From: CAYMUR01 sp964393615
GTDB lineage: Bacteria; Planctomycetota; Planctomycetia; Pirellulales; Pirellulaceae
Assembly: GCA_964393615.1 (NCBI GenBank)
Contig: CAYMUR010000003.1
Span: forward strand, 1 to 64,000
Length of the DNA: 64,000 nt
Direction: 5' to 3'
Below are positions 36,455-45,260 of this stretch, piece after piece. The translations under genes and the position numbers were made by a program. The notes under the pieces were generated by a model. It saw only the letters and a program-made list of their open reading frames with translations. It was not told where the DNA came from and did not search any database. Position 1 is the first letter of the stretch; every line of letters begins with the position of its first letter.

Positions 36455-37792
36455 CTATTGTACCAGCATGTGTTCGATGACGGCTAGAATTTTTTTGTGT
36501 TCGTCATCCATTTCCACTTCTTCGCTGGTTCCGCGGCTCAAGTTTTTTATTTGACAGGTGCCTGATTGAAATTCGTTTTCGCCCAAAATGAGGGCGATAC
36601 GATGGCCACGCCGATCTGCATACTTTAGCTGGGGGCCAAGTTTTTTTGCTTCGGGATAAACTTCGACACCATATCCGGCCGTACGTAGGTGGGCAGCTAA
36701 TTGTAGATAGTCAGGCAATCGTGTTTTTTCAAAATAAGGAATAAAAATCTCGGCGGGGGTCGTGACTGGCTCGATCATCCCCAATTCTTCCATCGCTGCC
36801 AGCAAGCGATCTAGTCCGAGTGATGCGCCTACCCCGGGCAATTCCTGGTTAGTGTACAGTTCGGCCAAATTGTCATAACGACCCCCGGAACAGACGCTAC
36901 CAATAGTGGGCAAATCCGCAAGCGTGGTTTCGTAAACAGTTCCCGTGTAGTAATCCAGTCCGCGGGCGATTGCCACGTCGAAGTGGAATCTCTCCTCTGG
37001 TATTCCTGCCGCGCGGGCTCCTGTCAACAGGTCTGACAACGCTTGGACACCTTGCTGTCCCGTTTCATTTTTGGTTAGTAGACGGTCGAGCTTTGCCAGG
37101 ATTTCACTGTTATTGCCAGAGATGTCAGATAGCTTGAGTACTTCGGCAGCCTGTTGCGGTGTCGCGCCGGCAACAGCAATCATTTCCGCGGAGACTTTTT
37201 CCCTGCCAATTTTTTCCAGCTTATCCAGTGATCGCAAAACAGCTGACGACGATTCGACTAAACCAACTTGCTCTAATAGGCCACTGAGGACGAGCCGATT
37301 GTTAATGCGAATACGAATGTTTTTCAATCCAAGAGCCACAAACAGATCATGGATGACGAGTGCGGTCTCGATGTCAGCGGAGACAGCCCGGGTACCAATC
37401 GTGTCGAAATCGCATTGCATGAACTCACGGTATCTGCCGCGTTGTGATTTCTCCGCTCTCCAAACGTTTGCGATATGATACCGCTTGAAAGGAGTGCCCA
37501 ACTCATGAATGTGCTGTGCCGCAAATCGTGCCAACGGAACGGTCAAGTCAAACCGCATACCGACCTGGCGACCACCTCCGTCTTCGAAGCGATACATGAG
37601 TTTGTCTGATTCTTCGCCCCCTTTACCAGCAAGTATTTCTTCGTATTCCAAAGCAGGGGTGTCGATTGGACTATAGCCATACGAACGGTAAACTTGGCGC
37701 GCTGTTTGGACCAGTTGTTCGCGTGGCATCATGGCCGCAGGCAGGTAGTCGCGGAAGCCGCGCAGTGTTCGAGGTTGAATGAGCGGTGGCAT
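36455..37792 (-). CDS. hisS: Histidyl-tRNA synthetase
   Basis: 445 residues. Class II motifs are visible: TLRGFRDYLPA at the start, motif 2 KRYHIANVWRAEKSQRGRYREFMQCDFD, and the histidine-binding HisA-type ARGLDYYTGTVYE, then motif 3 GASLGLDRLLAAM. The C-terminal anticodon-binding domain (about 350-445: EIFIPYFEKTRLPDYLQLAAHLRTAGYGVEVY) is complete. It charges tRNA-His. The ending QIKNLSRGTSEEVEMDDEHKKILAVIEHML is typical of the domain. No neighbour gene on the same strand is close, so it is probably a single-gene transcript. Confidence 0.96.
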   Translation of the reverse strand: MPPLIQPRTLRGFRDYLPAAMMPREQLVQTARQVYRSYGYSPIDTPALEYEEILAGKGGEESDKLMYRFEDGGGRQVGMRFDLTVPLARFAAQHIHELGTPFKRYHIANVWRAEKSQRGRYREFMQCDFDTIGTRAVSADIETALVIHDLFVALGLKNIRIRINNRLVLSGLLEQVGLVESSSAVLRSLDKLEKIGREKVSAEMIAVAGATPQQAAEVLKLSDISGNNSEILAKLDRLLTKNETGQQGVQALSDLLTGARAAGIPEERFHFDVAIARGLDYYTGTVYETTLADLPTIGSVCSGGRYDNLAELYTNQELPGVGASLGLDRLLAAMEELGMIEPVTTPAEIFIPYFEKTRLPDYLQLAAHLRTAGYGVEVYPEAKKLGPQLKYADRRGHRIALILGENEFQSGTCQIKNLSRGTSEEVEMDDEHKKILAVIEHMLVQ

Positions 37793-37957
37793 AGGAACGC
37801 TTGCAGGAAACTAGGGGTCCAGTGAATGGTTCGGAGAGTCGTATATTTTCCAAGAGACTTGGTTTGGTGTCTGGAAAAAGCTGGCATGCTTTTGCTCTGG
37901 TTGAAAGACCAGCTAGCACCCGCAAGGAATTCCAGTGTATGAATCGTGCAAAATTGA

Positions 37958-38401
37958 TTAACTTAACAGAGGCAGCAGCGCGGGAGGCTCTGTCCGAATT
38001 CCTTGACCGCCCTTTCCTGAAAAGATCGCGTCGTTATACTCCTGAACTTGTTCATCCACTTCAAAATAGTGGTCATAAGTCCAGTTATCCTCGTATTCAC
38101 AGTCTTTCGTTGAATAGTCACGACAAATTTGGGGACGCGTTTCGTAAATGCCGCAGCGGTTGTCGGATTGGAGATGGTCACATGCATTGTGGACTAATAG
38201 ATACCAGTCGTCATCCTCGGTAAATACGGTGGCCTTGCCATGCATGATATACCAGCGCAGGTACTCGAATTCCTTGGGCGACGTTGGTGTCTCAATTGGC
38301 AAAGCGAAATAATGGCAACATTTAGCGGAGCAATAATCACACAACACTTCATCGGGTTTTAGCTCTTCACGATTTGGCTTATGCTTCGGTACATTGGTCA
38401 T
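37958..38401 (-). CDS. YkgJ-family zinc/iron-binding Cys-cluster protein
   Basis: 147 residues from the ATG at 38401, which has AAGGAGG about 9 bases upstream; the frame opens further up at 38509 without such a site and would overlap purU. The family motif is CDYCSAKCCHYFALP (Cys21, Cys24, Cys28, Cys29), followed by CDHLQSDNRCGIYETRPQICRDY, the second Cys group, then KDCEYED. YkgJ (DUF or UPF0153) proteins are thought to bind zinc or an iron-sulfur cluster; function unknown. Divergent from purU with about 97 bases between. Confidence 0.85.
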   Translation of the reverse strand: MTNVPKHKPNREELKPDEVLCDYCSAKCCHYFALPIETPTSPKEFEYLRWYIMHGKATVFTEDDDWYLLVHNACDHLQSDNRCGIYETRPQICRDYSTKDCEYEDNWTYDHYFEVDEQVQEYNDAIFSGKGGQGIRTEPPALLPLLS

Positions 38402-38498
38402 AGGTCCGTCCCTCCTTTCTAGAAAGGTTATCAGAGTCGGACCATAAAGAAAAGTCGTAACAGGTAAGACCCCATTCTGTTCAGGAGTACATGGCATT

Positions 38499-39353
38499 AT
38501 GCAAGTCATCGTTACAGCGGTCGGACCGGATAATGTTGGTTTAGCCGACCCGATTATTCATTTGGTCACGGGCTGCGGAGCGAATATTGCCGAGATTCAA
38601 ATGTATGATCATGATGAGGCAGCACTTTTTGCGATGTTACTACGTGCGGAACTTCCGGCGAGTGAACTTTCTTCTGCCCGCCAGGCATTGACCGAGATAG
38701 GACAGCATAAACAGCTTTCGATTCGCGTATGGTCACCAGAGGAACGTAGCCATTCTCCTCGTCTTGCCATTTGTGTTACACATCGGGCGGAGCCGGCACT
38801 GTCGCTTTTACGTTCCATTCGTGACGGCCAGATCCGGGCCGAAGCGGCCGTCATGATTGGAAATCGCAATACGTGTCGAGGTATTGCCGAGCAGTTTGCC
38901 GTCCCTTGGTACAATGTGGGGGACAAGCGTGGCCAGCCTGACAATAAGCGTTTGGTGGCACTATTGGACGAATACCATGTGGATTATGTTGTCTTAGCAC
39001 GTTACATGAGAATTTTGCCACCCGCCAGTTGTTGGCAGTATGCAGGGGGGCGCATCATCAATCTCCACCACGGACTGCTTCCCAGTTTTCCTGGGATGCG
39101 TCCCTATCATGAAGCACATGCCAGTCGTATGTTAACGTACGGAGCGACCTGTCATTTCATTGTTCCCGAACTGGATGCCGGGAATCAGATCATTTATCAG
39201 TCGACCTTTACAGTACCACCGAGTTTCAAGCTGGAGGAAATTATCCGTCGTGGACAAGAAGACAACGAGCCACATTGCCTGGTAGAGGGTGTGCGACGTG
39301 TTGTTGACCGTGAAGTCCAACTGCATTTTCATCGGGTGGTAGCACGTTCCTAG
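38499..39353 (+). CDS. purU: Formyltetrahydrofolate deformylase
   Basis: 284 residues, typical for PurU. N-terminal ACT domain about 1-80 (VIVTAVGPDNVGLADPIIHLVTGCGANI) followed by the formyltransferase fold. Catalytic region: IINLHHGLLPSFPGMRPYHEA with Asn188 and His190, and GATCHFIVPELDAGNQIIYQ with Asp226, the N/H/D set used to hydrolyse 10-formyl-THF. The reaction supplies formate for purine synthesis and balances one-carbon units. AGGAG sits about 11 bases before the ATG. Single gene by context. Confidence 0.92.
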   Translation: MQVIVTAVGPDNVGLADPIIHLVTGCGANIAEIQMYDHDEAALFAMLLRAELPASELSSARQALTEIGQHKQLSIRVWSPEERSHSPRLAICVTHRAEPALSLLRSIRDGQIRAEAAVMIGNRNTCRGIAEQFAVPWYNVGDKRGQPDNKRLVALLDEYHVDYVVLARYMRILPPASCWQYAGGRIINLHHGLLPSFPGMRPYHEAHASRMLTYGATCHFIVPELDAGNQIIYQSTFTVPPSFKLEEIIRRGQEDNEPHCLVEGVRRVVDREVQLHFHRVVARS

Positions 39354-39531
39354 AGCATTTCAGCATATCGTTTTAGTCGTTGGCATCGAATCAGAGAGGC
39401 GCCTGACAGGAGTGATCACAGGTTTCTAGTTTCGGGGCCTGTGGTGAATTGGTTGGTAGGTACTCTTCTCACATTAGCTGGAGAACATGTGGGGTCAATG
39501 GCAAGAAATAAACTTGGTGTTACACGGTGGT

Positions 39532-40941
39532 TCAAACTTCGATTTGTTTCCAACCGCCATGAATGAACCGGCAGACGATCAGGATACTTCTCACAAGGTT
39601 ATCGGCCAGCATCGCATACCAGGCACCTGTGACACCCCAGCCCCAGCCAGCCAGTTCCAGGTTTGTTCCGGGGAGCGGTACAGCGTCCCAGGCCAGCCAA
39701 CAAGCTCCTGGCAATCGCACACCAAAGAATCCGACCAGAGAGATGGCCAGCGGCCAGCGAGAATCGCCAGCACCACGTAGTGCTCCGGTGAGGATCATGA
39801 CTAGAGCGAGCGACGGCATGGACCAGGCGACAATCCTCAGGAGAGGAACGGTGGCTAGGGCAGTAGGGCTATTGTTATAGCCTGTAAAGAACGCAGTCAA
39901 AGCCTCTGGTGCGCTGTAGAACGCCAATCCGGCGGTCACCATCAATGCCCCGCCGGCACCGCAGGCTAACAGAGCACTGCGAACTGCCCCCTGTGGATTG
40001 CGAGCTCCCAACATTTGTCCAGTCATGGTCATGGCTGCCACCTGGAAAGCTGCTCCTGGCAGATATGCCATCGATTCAATGGTCACGCCTAATCCATGAG
40101 CTGCTGCGGCCAACGTACTGATACGGTTGATAATCGCCACAAATGCTAGATGACATGCAAGAATGACGGCCGTATCGATCCCGCCAGGAATCCCTACTCG
40201 TAGTAGTCGCCAGATCAGCGTGCCATCCGGCCGCAACTGATGCCAACGCAAGGTCAGACCGGCGCGTCCCGCCAATAGGCAGCTGCCGATTAGTAAACCT
40301 CCAACGGCGTGTCCCACCGCTGTACCGATTGCTAATCCCTCCCAGCCAAGCGGCTGAATGGGGCCCCATCCGATGATGAGCGACATGCTAACAGTGACAT
40401 TGATTGCCACGACGATTGTTTTGGCGATGAAGCCAGTTACCGTATCTCCGGCACCTCGTAGACAGGCGATCCCCACTTGTTCCAGCATAATGGCGGGAAC
40501 CACAGGGGTGAGAATCCACAAGTAGCGAATTGCCAAACTGGCGGCTTCGTCCTGCAGTTGCATGGCATAGACAAAATAAGGCCCACCCCAAGCGGTGGCT
40601 GCGGTTGCCAGAATGGACAACACCAGTCCAATGGTCATGGCCTGGTTACTGACTTTTTCAGCTAACGATTGTTGTTCTGCGCCCACAAAGCGTGCTACGA
40701 GAGCGGTTGCTCCGATGGCCACGGCGGCAAACATACTGGGCAATAGCCACAGCACGTAGGCGATGAGGCCCATTGCTGCTAGGTAGGGAGCCTCTTTGAG
40801 ATAATGACCTGCTAACCACCAAGCGGTGTATCCAACGAGCATCGTCAGTAACTGTTCAGCCAGAGCGGGCAGCGCCAGTCGCAGCATGGGGCGAAGAATC
40901 ATGCGAGAGGCAGGCAGAGGATACGACTTGGCACTTTGCAC
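39532..40941 (-). CDS. MATE-family multidrug/cation antiporter
   Basis: 469 residues with twelve predicted helices. The MatE pattern occurs twice: IRYLWILTPVVPAIMLEQVGIACLRGAGDT at about 140-170, and the second-half equivalent LRIVAWSMPSLALVMILTGALRGAGDSRWP. The N-terminal half (MLRLALPALAEQLLTMLVGY) is normal. Frame starts with GTG at 40941; an ATG at 40902 (MILRPMLRLALPA) gives a more usual N-terminus, so the start is uncertain. Exports organic cations in exchange for Na or H, by family. The gene begins 29 bases after the DUF1501 gene ends, same strand, so cotranscription is possible but probably accidental. Confidence 0.92.
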   Translation of the reverse strand: MQSAKSYPLPASRMILRPMLRLALPALAEQLLTMLVGYTAWWLAGHYLKEAPYLAAMGLIAYVLWLLPSMFAAVAIGATALVARFVGAEQQSLAEKVSNQAMTIGLVLSILATAATAWGGPYFVYAMQLQDEAASLAIRYLWILTPVVPAIMLEQVGIACLRGAGDTVTGFIAKTIVVAINVTVSMSLIIGWGPIQPLGWEGLAIGTAVGHAVGGLLIGSCLLAGRAGLTLRWHQLRPDGTLIWRLLRVGIPGGIDTAVILACHLAFVAIINRISTLAAAAHGLGVTIESMAYLPGAAFQVAAMTMTGQMLGARNPQGAVRSALLACGAGGALMVTAGLAFYSAPEALTAFFTGYNNSPTALATVPLLRIVAWSMPSLALVMILTGALRGAGDSRWPLAISLVGFFGVRLPGACWLAWDAVPLPGTNLELAGWGWGVTGAWYAMLADNLVRSILIVCRFIHGGWKQIEV

Positions 40942-40970
40942 CGTAGTGGCCTGATGACTTGGCGGGATCG

Positions 40971-42236
40971 CTATGCAAATAACTCTGAGATAACTTTGCC
41001 ACTGTTGGCGATTTTCATCGGTCGGCCGTTATTGCTGGTGAAAGTCGTTTCCAATGAAATACCAAGTGCCTTACAGATAGAAGCCATTAAATCTTGTGAA
41101 GTGTAGGGCTCAGTTTCCACTCGAGTGCCATCTTGATTCGTTTCCCCAATGGCAATACCACCACGCATCCCAGCGCCCCCCACGACCACACTCCAGCTTC
41201 GTGCCCAGTGGTCACGACCACCGTTGCCATTGATTCTTGGTGTGCGACCGAATTCCCCCATCCAAATAATGGCGGTATCCTCCAGTAATCCGCGCTGATC
41301 CAGGTCAGAGGTCAGCGCTCCCATTGCCTGGTCCAATTGAGGCAACTTACTTTCCAAAGTAGGGAAGATACCCGAATGGTTGTCCCAACCGCCGAAATCA
41401 ACTTCGACAAATGGCACTCCAAATTCCACTAGTCGACGAGCCAGTAAACAACTGCGTCCGAAGCTGTTGGTTCCATAAAAATCCTGCATTTGTTGTGGTT
41501 CTTTGCGAACTTTAAAGGCTTCCATTTGAGGACTGGTCATCAAGCGTTCGGTTTTTTGCAGGATCTTGGTGTGCTCTTTTGTTGCGATACCACGGTTTTG
41601 CCGATTAAAATTATTTTCAATAAGCGATAACATGTTCATGCGCTGTGCTAAACGATTTTCTTGGATGCCCATTTCTAGGTTACTGATACGTCCGTCGGAG
41701 CTTACCGTAAACGGGGACCACGCCATGCCGAGAAATCCTGGGCCAACACTTCCACCACCAACCGAAACGAAAGGTGGAATCTCAAGTTCTTTACGATCCA
41801 AGCGGAGTTCATGCGACAAAACCGATCCATAGCTGGGGTGCTCGATGTTGGGATTTGGTACGTAACCTGTATGCATGTAGTAACGGCCGCGACTATGATC
41901 TGCTTCGCGCGTGCTCATGGAGCGAACAATAGTCATGTGGTGCATGAGTTCCGCCATTTTTGGCATGTGCTCACAAATCTGCACGTCACCAGAAGTACTG
42001 ATTGGCCGAAAGGAACCAGCGGTGGCAGCACCTGGTTTTAAATCCCAGATATCAATGGTCGACGGACCACCACTCATCCAGAGCAGGATGGCAGACTTGT
42101 GCCGTTGCCGTAAATCTTGTGCATGGACTTGAAAACTGTGTCCCAATGTGAGTGCTGGAATAGTCCATGCCGAGGCACCTGCTAAATGGTTCACGAAATG
42201 GCGACGCGTCATACCGTTAGGGGTTGGCTGATTCAT
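40971..42236 (-). CDS. DUF1501 protein (secreted, sulfatase-like fold)
   Basis: 421 residues. N-terminus MTRRHFVNHLAGASAWTIPALTLG carries a Tat-like signal (RRHF). Then LRQRHKSAILLWMSGGPSTIDIWDLKPG, the DUF1501 hallmark; further family blocks VGGGSVGPGFLGMAWSPF, VEVDFGGWDNHSGIFP, TAIIWMGEFGRTPRINGNGGRDHW, DLMASICKALG. DUF1501 is a planctomycete-rich family related to alkaline phosphatase/sulfatase folds. It is usually found, as here, next to a DUF1549/DUF1553 protein (here upstream on the same strand, 185 bases). Exact reaction not established. AAAAGGTG lies about 6 bases before the ATG. Confidence 0.93.
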   Translation of the reverse strand: MNQPTPNGMTRRHFVNHLAGASAWTIPALTLGHSFQVHAQDLRQRHKSAILLWMSGGPSTIDIWDLKPGAATAGSFRPISTSGDVQICEHMPKMAELMHHMTIVRSMSTREADHSRGRYYMHTGYVPNPNIEHPSYGSVLSHELRLDRKELEIPPFVSVGGGSVGPGFLGMAWSPFTVSSDGRISNLEMGIQENRLAQRMNMLSLIENNFNRQNRGIATKEHTKILQKTERLMTSPQMEAFKVRKEPQQMQDFYGTNSFGRSCLLARRLVEFGVPFVEVDFGGWDNHSGIFPTLESKLPQLDQAMGALTSDLDQRGLLEDTAIIWMGEFGRTPRINGNGGRDHWARSWSVVVGGAGMRGGIAIGETNQDGTRVETEPYTSQDLMASICKALGISLETTFTSNNGRPMKIANSGKVISELFA

Positions 42237-42421
42237 GGTACACCTTTTCGCAGAGATTTTGGATCAGTTCGTTATGAGAATATGTGGCTCGATTGCAGGC
42301 GAGTACGGTTCTCGCCTCAGTGGTCATGCAACAACACGCATGGGTTCCACAACGATGGGTTGTGTTCGTCGTCGGTAATTCTGGTGTTGGAATGTGTTGC
42401 TGCGGTTATGCTGGATCATGG

Positions 42422-44107
42422 TTAGTGATTAAGAATGAACTCGTTAGAGTTAAGGACTGCCCACCATATGTCTTGCAAGGCTGCTATTATGTCCCCTTCA
42501 CGTGCTATCAGCAACTGATTGGCGGCCGCCTTTTCCTGTTTCGTCGGCTGCCGTGCCAGGCCTGCCAGATAAAGATAGTCGATTTTGCGCACGTCACTGA
42601 GTTTTCCCGTCGCAATTTTGTGCAACAGGCTTCCTGGATCGCGACTGATGGCCTGTCGGATCATGTCACCGTTAAATAACATCAGTGCCTGTTGAATGGA
42701 ACCATTGAAGGTGGTTGACTCGCCTCCCTCGTCAGTACCATAAGCGGATACAAATTGTTGCAGCCACTTGCTTTTAGCGTCTTCCTGTGCTTCATAGCCG
42801 GACTGCGCTTTGTGGGCTTGCGTTGCTGTAAGTAATGATTCGTAGAGTTGTTCAGCTTGAATTTGTCGCAAATAGAAGTGGCTGAAGCGAGGTGGAAGTC
42901 CCAGCAATGGGGCGTCGGACGCGTTGGTCCGATTGATGCGACTGGACAAGGAATAAGGCTGGCTAAGTACGATCCACTGCATGAGTTGTTTTTGGTCGAA
43001 ACTGTGACTGGCAAATTCCGTTGCCAGGTATGCCAGCAATTCAGGATGCGAAGGTGGATTATGGGGGCCCATGTCATCCACCGGTTTGGTGAATCCGTAG
43101 CCAAGGAAATGTGACCAGATTCGATTGACCATTGCTTCGGGCATCCACGGTGAATCGACTACCAAAGTCGCCAGTTCTTGGCGTCGTTTGACGTCGGAGA
43201 CAAAGCCGCTGCGACCGATCTCGGTGCCATCTACAAACACTGGGTATGCCACCTTTAAAAGACCGTTTCTTAACTCGTAGTAAATTTCCGCTTCCAGTGG
43301 CTGACCCCCTTCGCCGGCAAAATCCTGGTTGGTCAACTCTGCGCCTTGTACCATGCGCGTTCCCGTTTCAAATTGCCGTAGTGCGACGGTCTGACGAAAG
43401 AACGCGTTCATCTCCCAGAATTTGCCTTGTTTCCAATCATTGAATGGGTGATTGTGGCACTGAGTACATTGAACTTGCATTCCCAGGAACAGTCGTGATG
43501 TGTCGGCAGTGGCCTGTGTCGCGTTCTCGTCCAGTTTGCGGATCAGGAAATTGACAGCACCATTAAACCCAGTTGCACCGGGTGTGTTGGAGCCTTCTGC
43601 GCTGATGATCTCGTACACGAGCCGATCATAAGGCTTGTTGCGAGCAAAACTGTCACGCAAGTATTTTTGCATGCCGGAGCGATTAATAACGGAACCGTCA
43701 TCTGTGCCACCGCTGCGACCGATTAGCAGATTGGTCCAAATCGTTGTCCAGTGGCGCGCGTACTCTTCCAGGTAGTGATCGTCATACAGAAGTTTCTTGA
43801 CCAGATCAGCACGCTTGGTCCGTGGCGGAGATTTAGCATATGCCTGTAGTTCAGCGACGTTCGGTATACGGCCGATCAAGTCGAGATAGACTCGGCGACA
43901 CCACTCTCCGTCAGTGGCAGGAGACGAAGGTGCCAGATCATATTCTTGCCACACCCCACTGATTTGCTGATTGATTTCCGCGATTTGAGGGATACCAAAA
44001 TCTTGTACCCTGTCGTCTGCCATGGCCGAAGTGACCGGAATCCACAGGCAGGCCCACGTTACCGTAACCATGACGTGTAATTTTTGGAAATGCAGAACGG
44101 TTTTCAA
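42422..44107 (-). CDS. DUF1549/DUF1553 protein with CxxCH motif
   Basis: 561 residues. Starts with TTG at 44107, supported by AGGTGGG about 6 bases upstream; the next ATG, 44071, has no ribosome site. Signal peptide about 1-30 (VTVTWACLWIPVTSAMA). The DUF1549 domain begins at WCRRVYLDLIGRIPNVAELQ and includes LFLGMQVQCTQCHNHPFNDWKQGKFW, where CTQCH is a c-type-haem-like or metal-binding motif; the DUF1553 domain follows from about residue 300 (RRQELATLVVDSPWMPEAMVNRIWSHFLGYGF). A cytochrome-like role is often assumed for such proteins; whether haem is attached is not proven here. Forms the usual pair with the DUF1501 gene downstream. Confidence 0.92.
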   Translation of the reverse strand: MKTVLHFQKLHVMVTVTWACLWIPVTSAMADDRVQDFGIPQIAEINQQISGVWQEYDLAPSSPATDGEWCRRVYLDLIGRIPNVAELQAYAKSPPRTKRADLVKKLLYDDHYLEEYARHWTTIWTNLLIGRSGGTDDGSVINRSGMQKYLRDSFARNKPYDRLVYEIISAEGSNTPGATGFNGAVNFLIRKLDENATQATADTSRLFLGMQVQCTQCHNHPFNDWKQGKFWEMNAFFRQTVALRQFETGTRMVQGAELTNQDFAGEGGQPLEAEIYYELRNGLLKVAYPVFVDGTEIGRSGFVSDVKRRQELATLVVDSPWMPEAMVNRIWSHFLGYGFTKPVDDMGPHNPPSHPELLAYLATEFASHSFDQKQLMQWIVLSQPYSLSSRINRTNASDAPLLGLPPRFSHFYLRQIQAEQLYESLLTATQAHKAQSGYEAQEDAKSKWLQQFVSAYGTDEGGESTTFNGSIQQALMLFNGDMIRQAISRDPGSLLHKIATGKLSDVRKIDYLYLAGLARQPTKQEKAAANQLLIAREGDIIAALQDIWWAVLNSNEFILNH

Positions 44108-44823
44108 GTGAACCCACCTGCCAGTTTTGAATGTTTGTGGAACTGTGGTTAGTGACTTGGCGGTTGCTGGTCCCCCCGGACTTCATCAGACAACGAGCCG
44201 GTAGCCTTGGCAAGTCGAAAACCGGTTTTTTTAAGGTCTGATGGCGGTGAAATCGTCAAAGGGGTTGTAGCAACAACTGAGCTTGAACCGTTGTAGGTTG
44301 GATCTGATTATCGACGTTAGAAATCAAGAAGGACGTCGATTTTACTACGATTTAGTGCCCCTGTAGACGAGCGAAGTGTTTTATTTTAATACACATGTAT
44401 CAAAATGAATCACGCAAAAAATCGGACGAGTTGGAATGTTCCTGGTCCAACTCGCCCTTGATTCAGCGGACTGGCCGTTTCGCCAATTCCGGTGCGACTG
44501 CCTCTTTTTCACAAAAACAATCTCATAAGTCTAATGAGACGAATTGTTTTCGTTTCGGGTTGGAAGTTGCCTCTTCCACAGTCAGCCCCGCAAAACAGCC
44601 TCTTTCTCTGTTCCGAACCCCGCTATCACAGTCCTCTTTTCGTTCCGTGATGATTCGGCTTGATCACGGACCAACTAAATAGAGCATAAACCGTACCAAA
44701 ACGGTAGAATTCTAGATCTTGATTGGCTCAACAATTCCGGATTATCCGACGATGATGGTTAAAAGGGTGGTAGCGGTGAATGAAGTGGAATGCCACCTGT
44801 AATAGTTAAAATGGGGGGGTGTT
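44108..44823. other. 716-base gap
   Basis: No recognised gene. A plus-strand frame at 44395-44682 (95 codons) has a normal ATG but no ribosome site and a composition typical of noncoding frames. Otherwise nothing seen. Confidence 0.5.
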
Positions 44824-45168
44824 ATGATGGGACGACTCACGGCAGGGCTGTCTTTGGCATTAGTAGTGACCGTCGTGGGCACTGGCTGCCAGAGCTCCCG
44901 TTTAGGAGAACGGATGTTTGGTTTGAGGTCAACGGGCCCCGTTGGAGCGTCTGTATTAGCTGGCGATGGGAGCGGACCGGCAGGTTTGCGGATTCCTACG
45001 TCTACAGGAAGTGTGCCCTGTGCCGTGACTGGATGTGCCGGTTGTGAACAGGGAGTACCGGCAGGCGCGATGAGGCCGGCTCCGACTTCGACGGTAAATT
45101 ATCCTTACTACACATTACGTGGGCCACGGGACTTTCTAGCCAAAAACCCTCCTAGCATCGGGCCTTAG
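44824..45168 (+). CDS. Small lipoprotein with C-terminal YYTLRGPRDFL motif
   Basis: 114 residues. Signal with lipobox VVGTGC (Cys at about residue 22). The body is Gly/Ser/Pro-rich, with a CAVTGCAGCEQG segment (three Cys close together), and the end reads VNYPYYTLRGPRDFLAKNPPSIGP. The YY-(T/S)xRGPRDFxxxNPPSIG ending is recalled as recurring in small planctomycete lipoproteins of unknown function. A G-rich run lies directly before the ATG. Likely anchored in a membrane, facing the periplasm-like space. Confidence 0.75.
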   Translation: MMGRLTAGLSLALVVTVVGTGCQSSRLGERMFGLRSTGPVGASVLAGDGSGPAGLRIPTSTGSVPCAVTGCAGCEQGVPAGAMRPAPTSTVNYPYYTLRGPRDFLAKNPPSIGP

Positions 45169-45189
45169 TTGGCGGTCAGCAATGACGGT

Positions 45190-45213
45190 GAGTTCTGCTG
45201 GGAGTTCTGCTGG
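45190..45213. repeat. Perfect 12-bp tandem duplication
   Basis: GAGTTCTGCTGG at 45190-45201 and 45202-45213, in the gap between the lipoprotein gene and fabF. Confidence 0.9.
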
Positions 45214-45260
45214 TTCGTTGGTATTCAACGGTACTAGCAAGTGACTGCATCATAGATGGC

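Noticed and set aside
44395..44682. 95-codon plus-strand frame in the 716-base gap
   Set aside because: No ribosome site, no signal or domain; kept only as a note in the gap entry.
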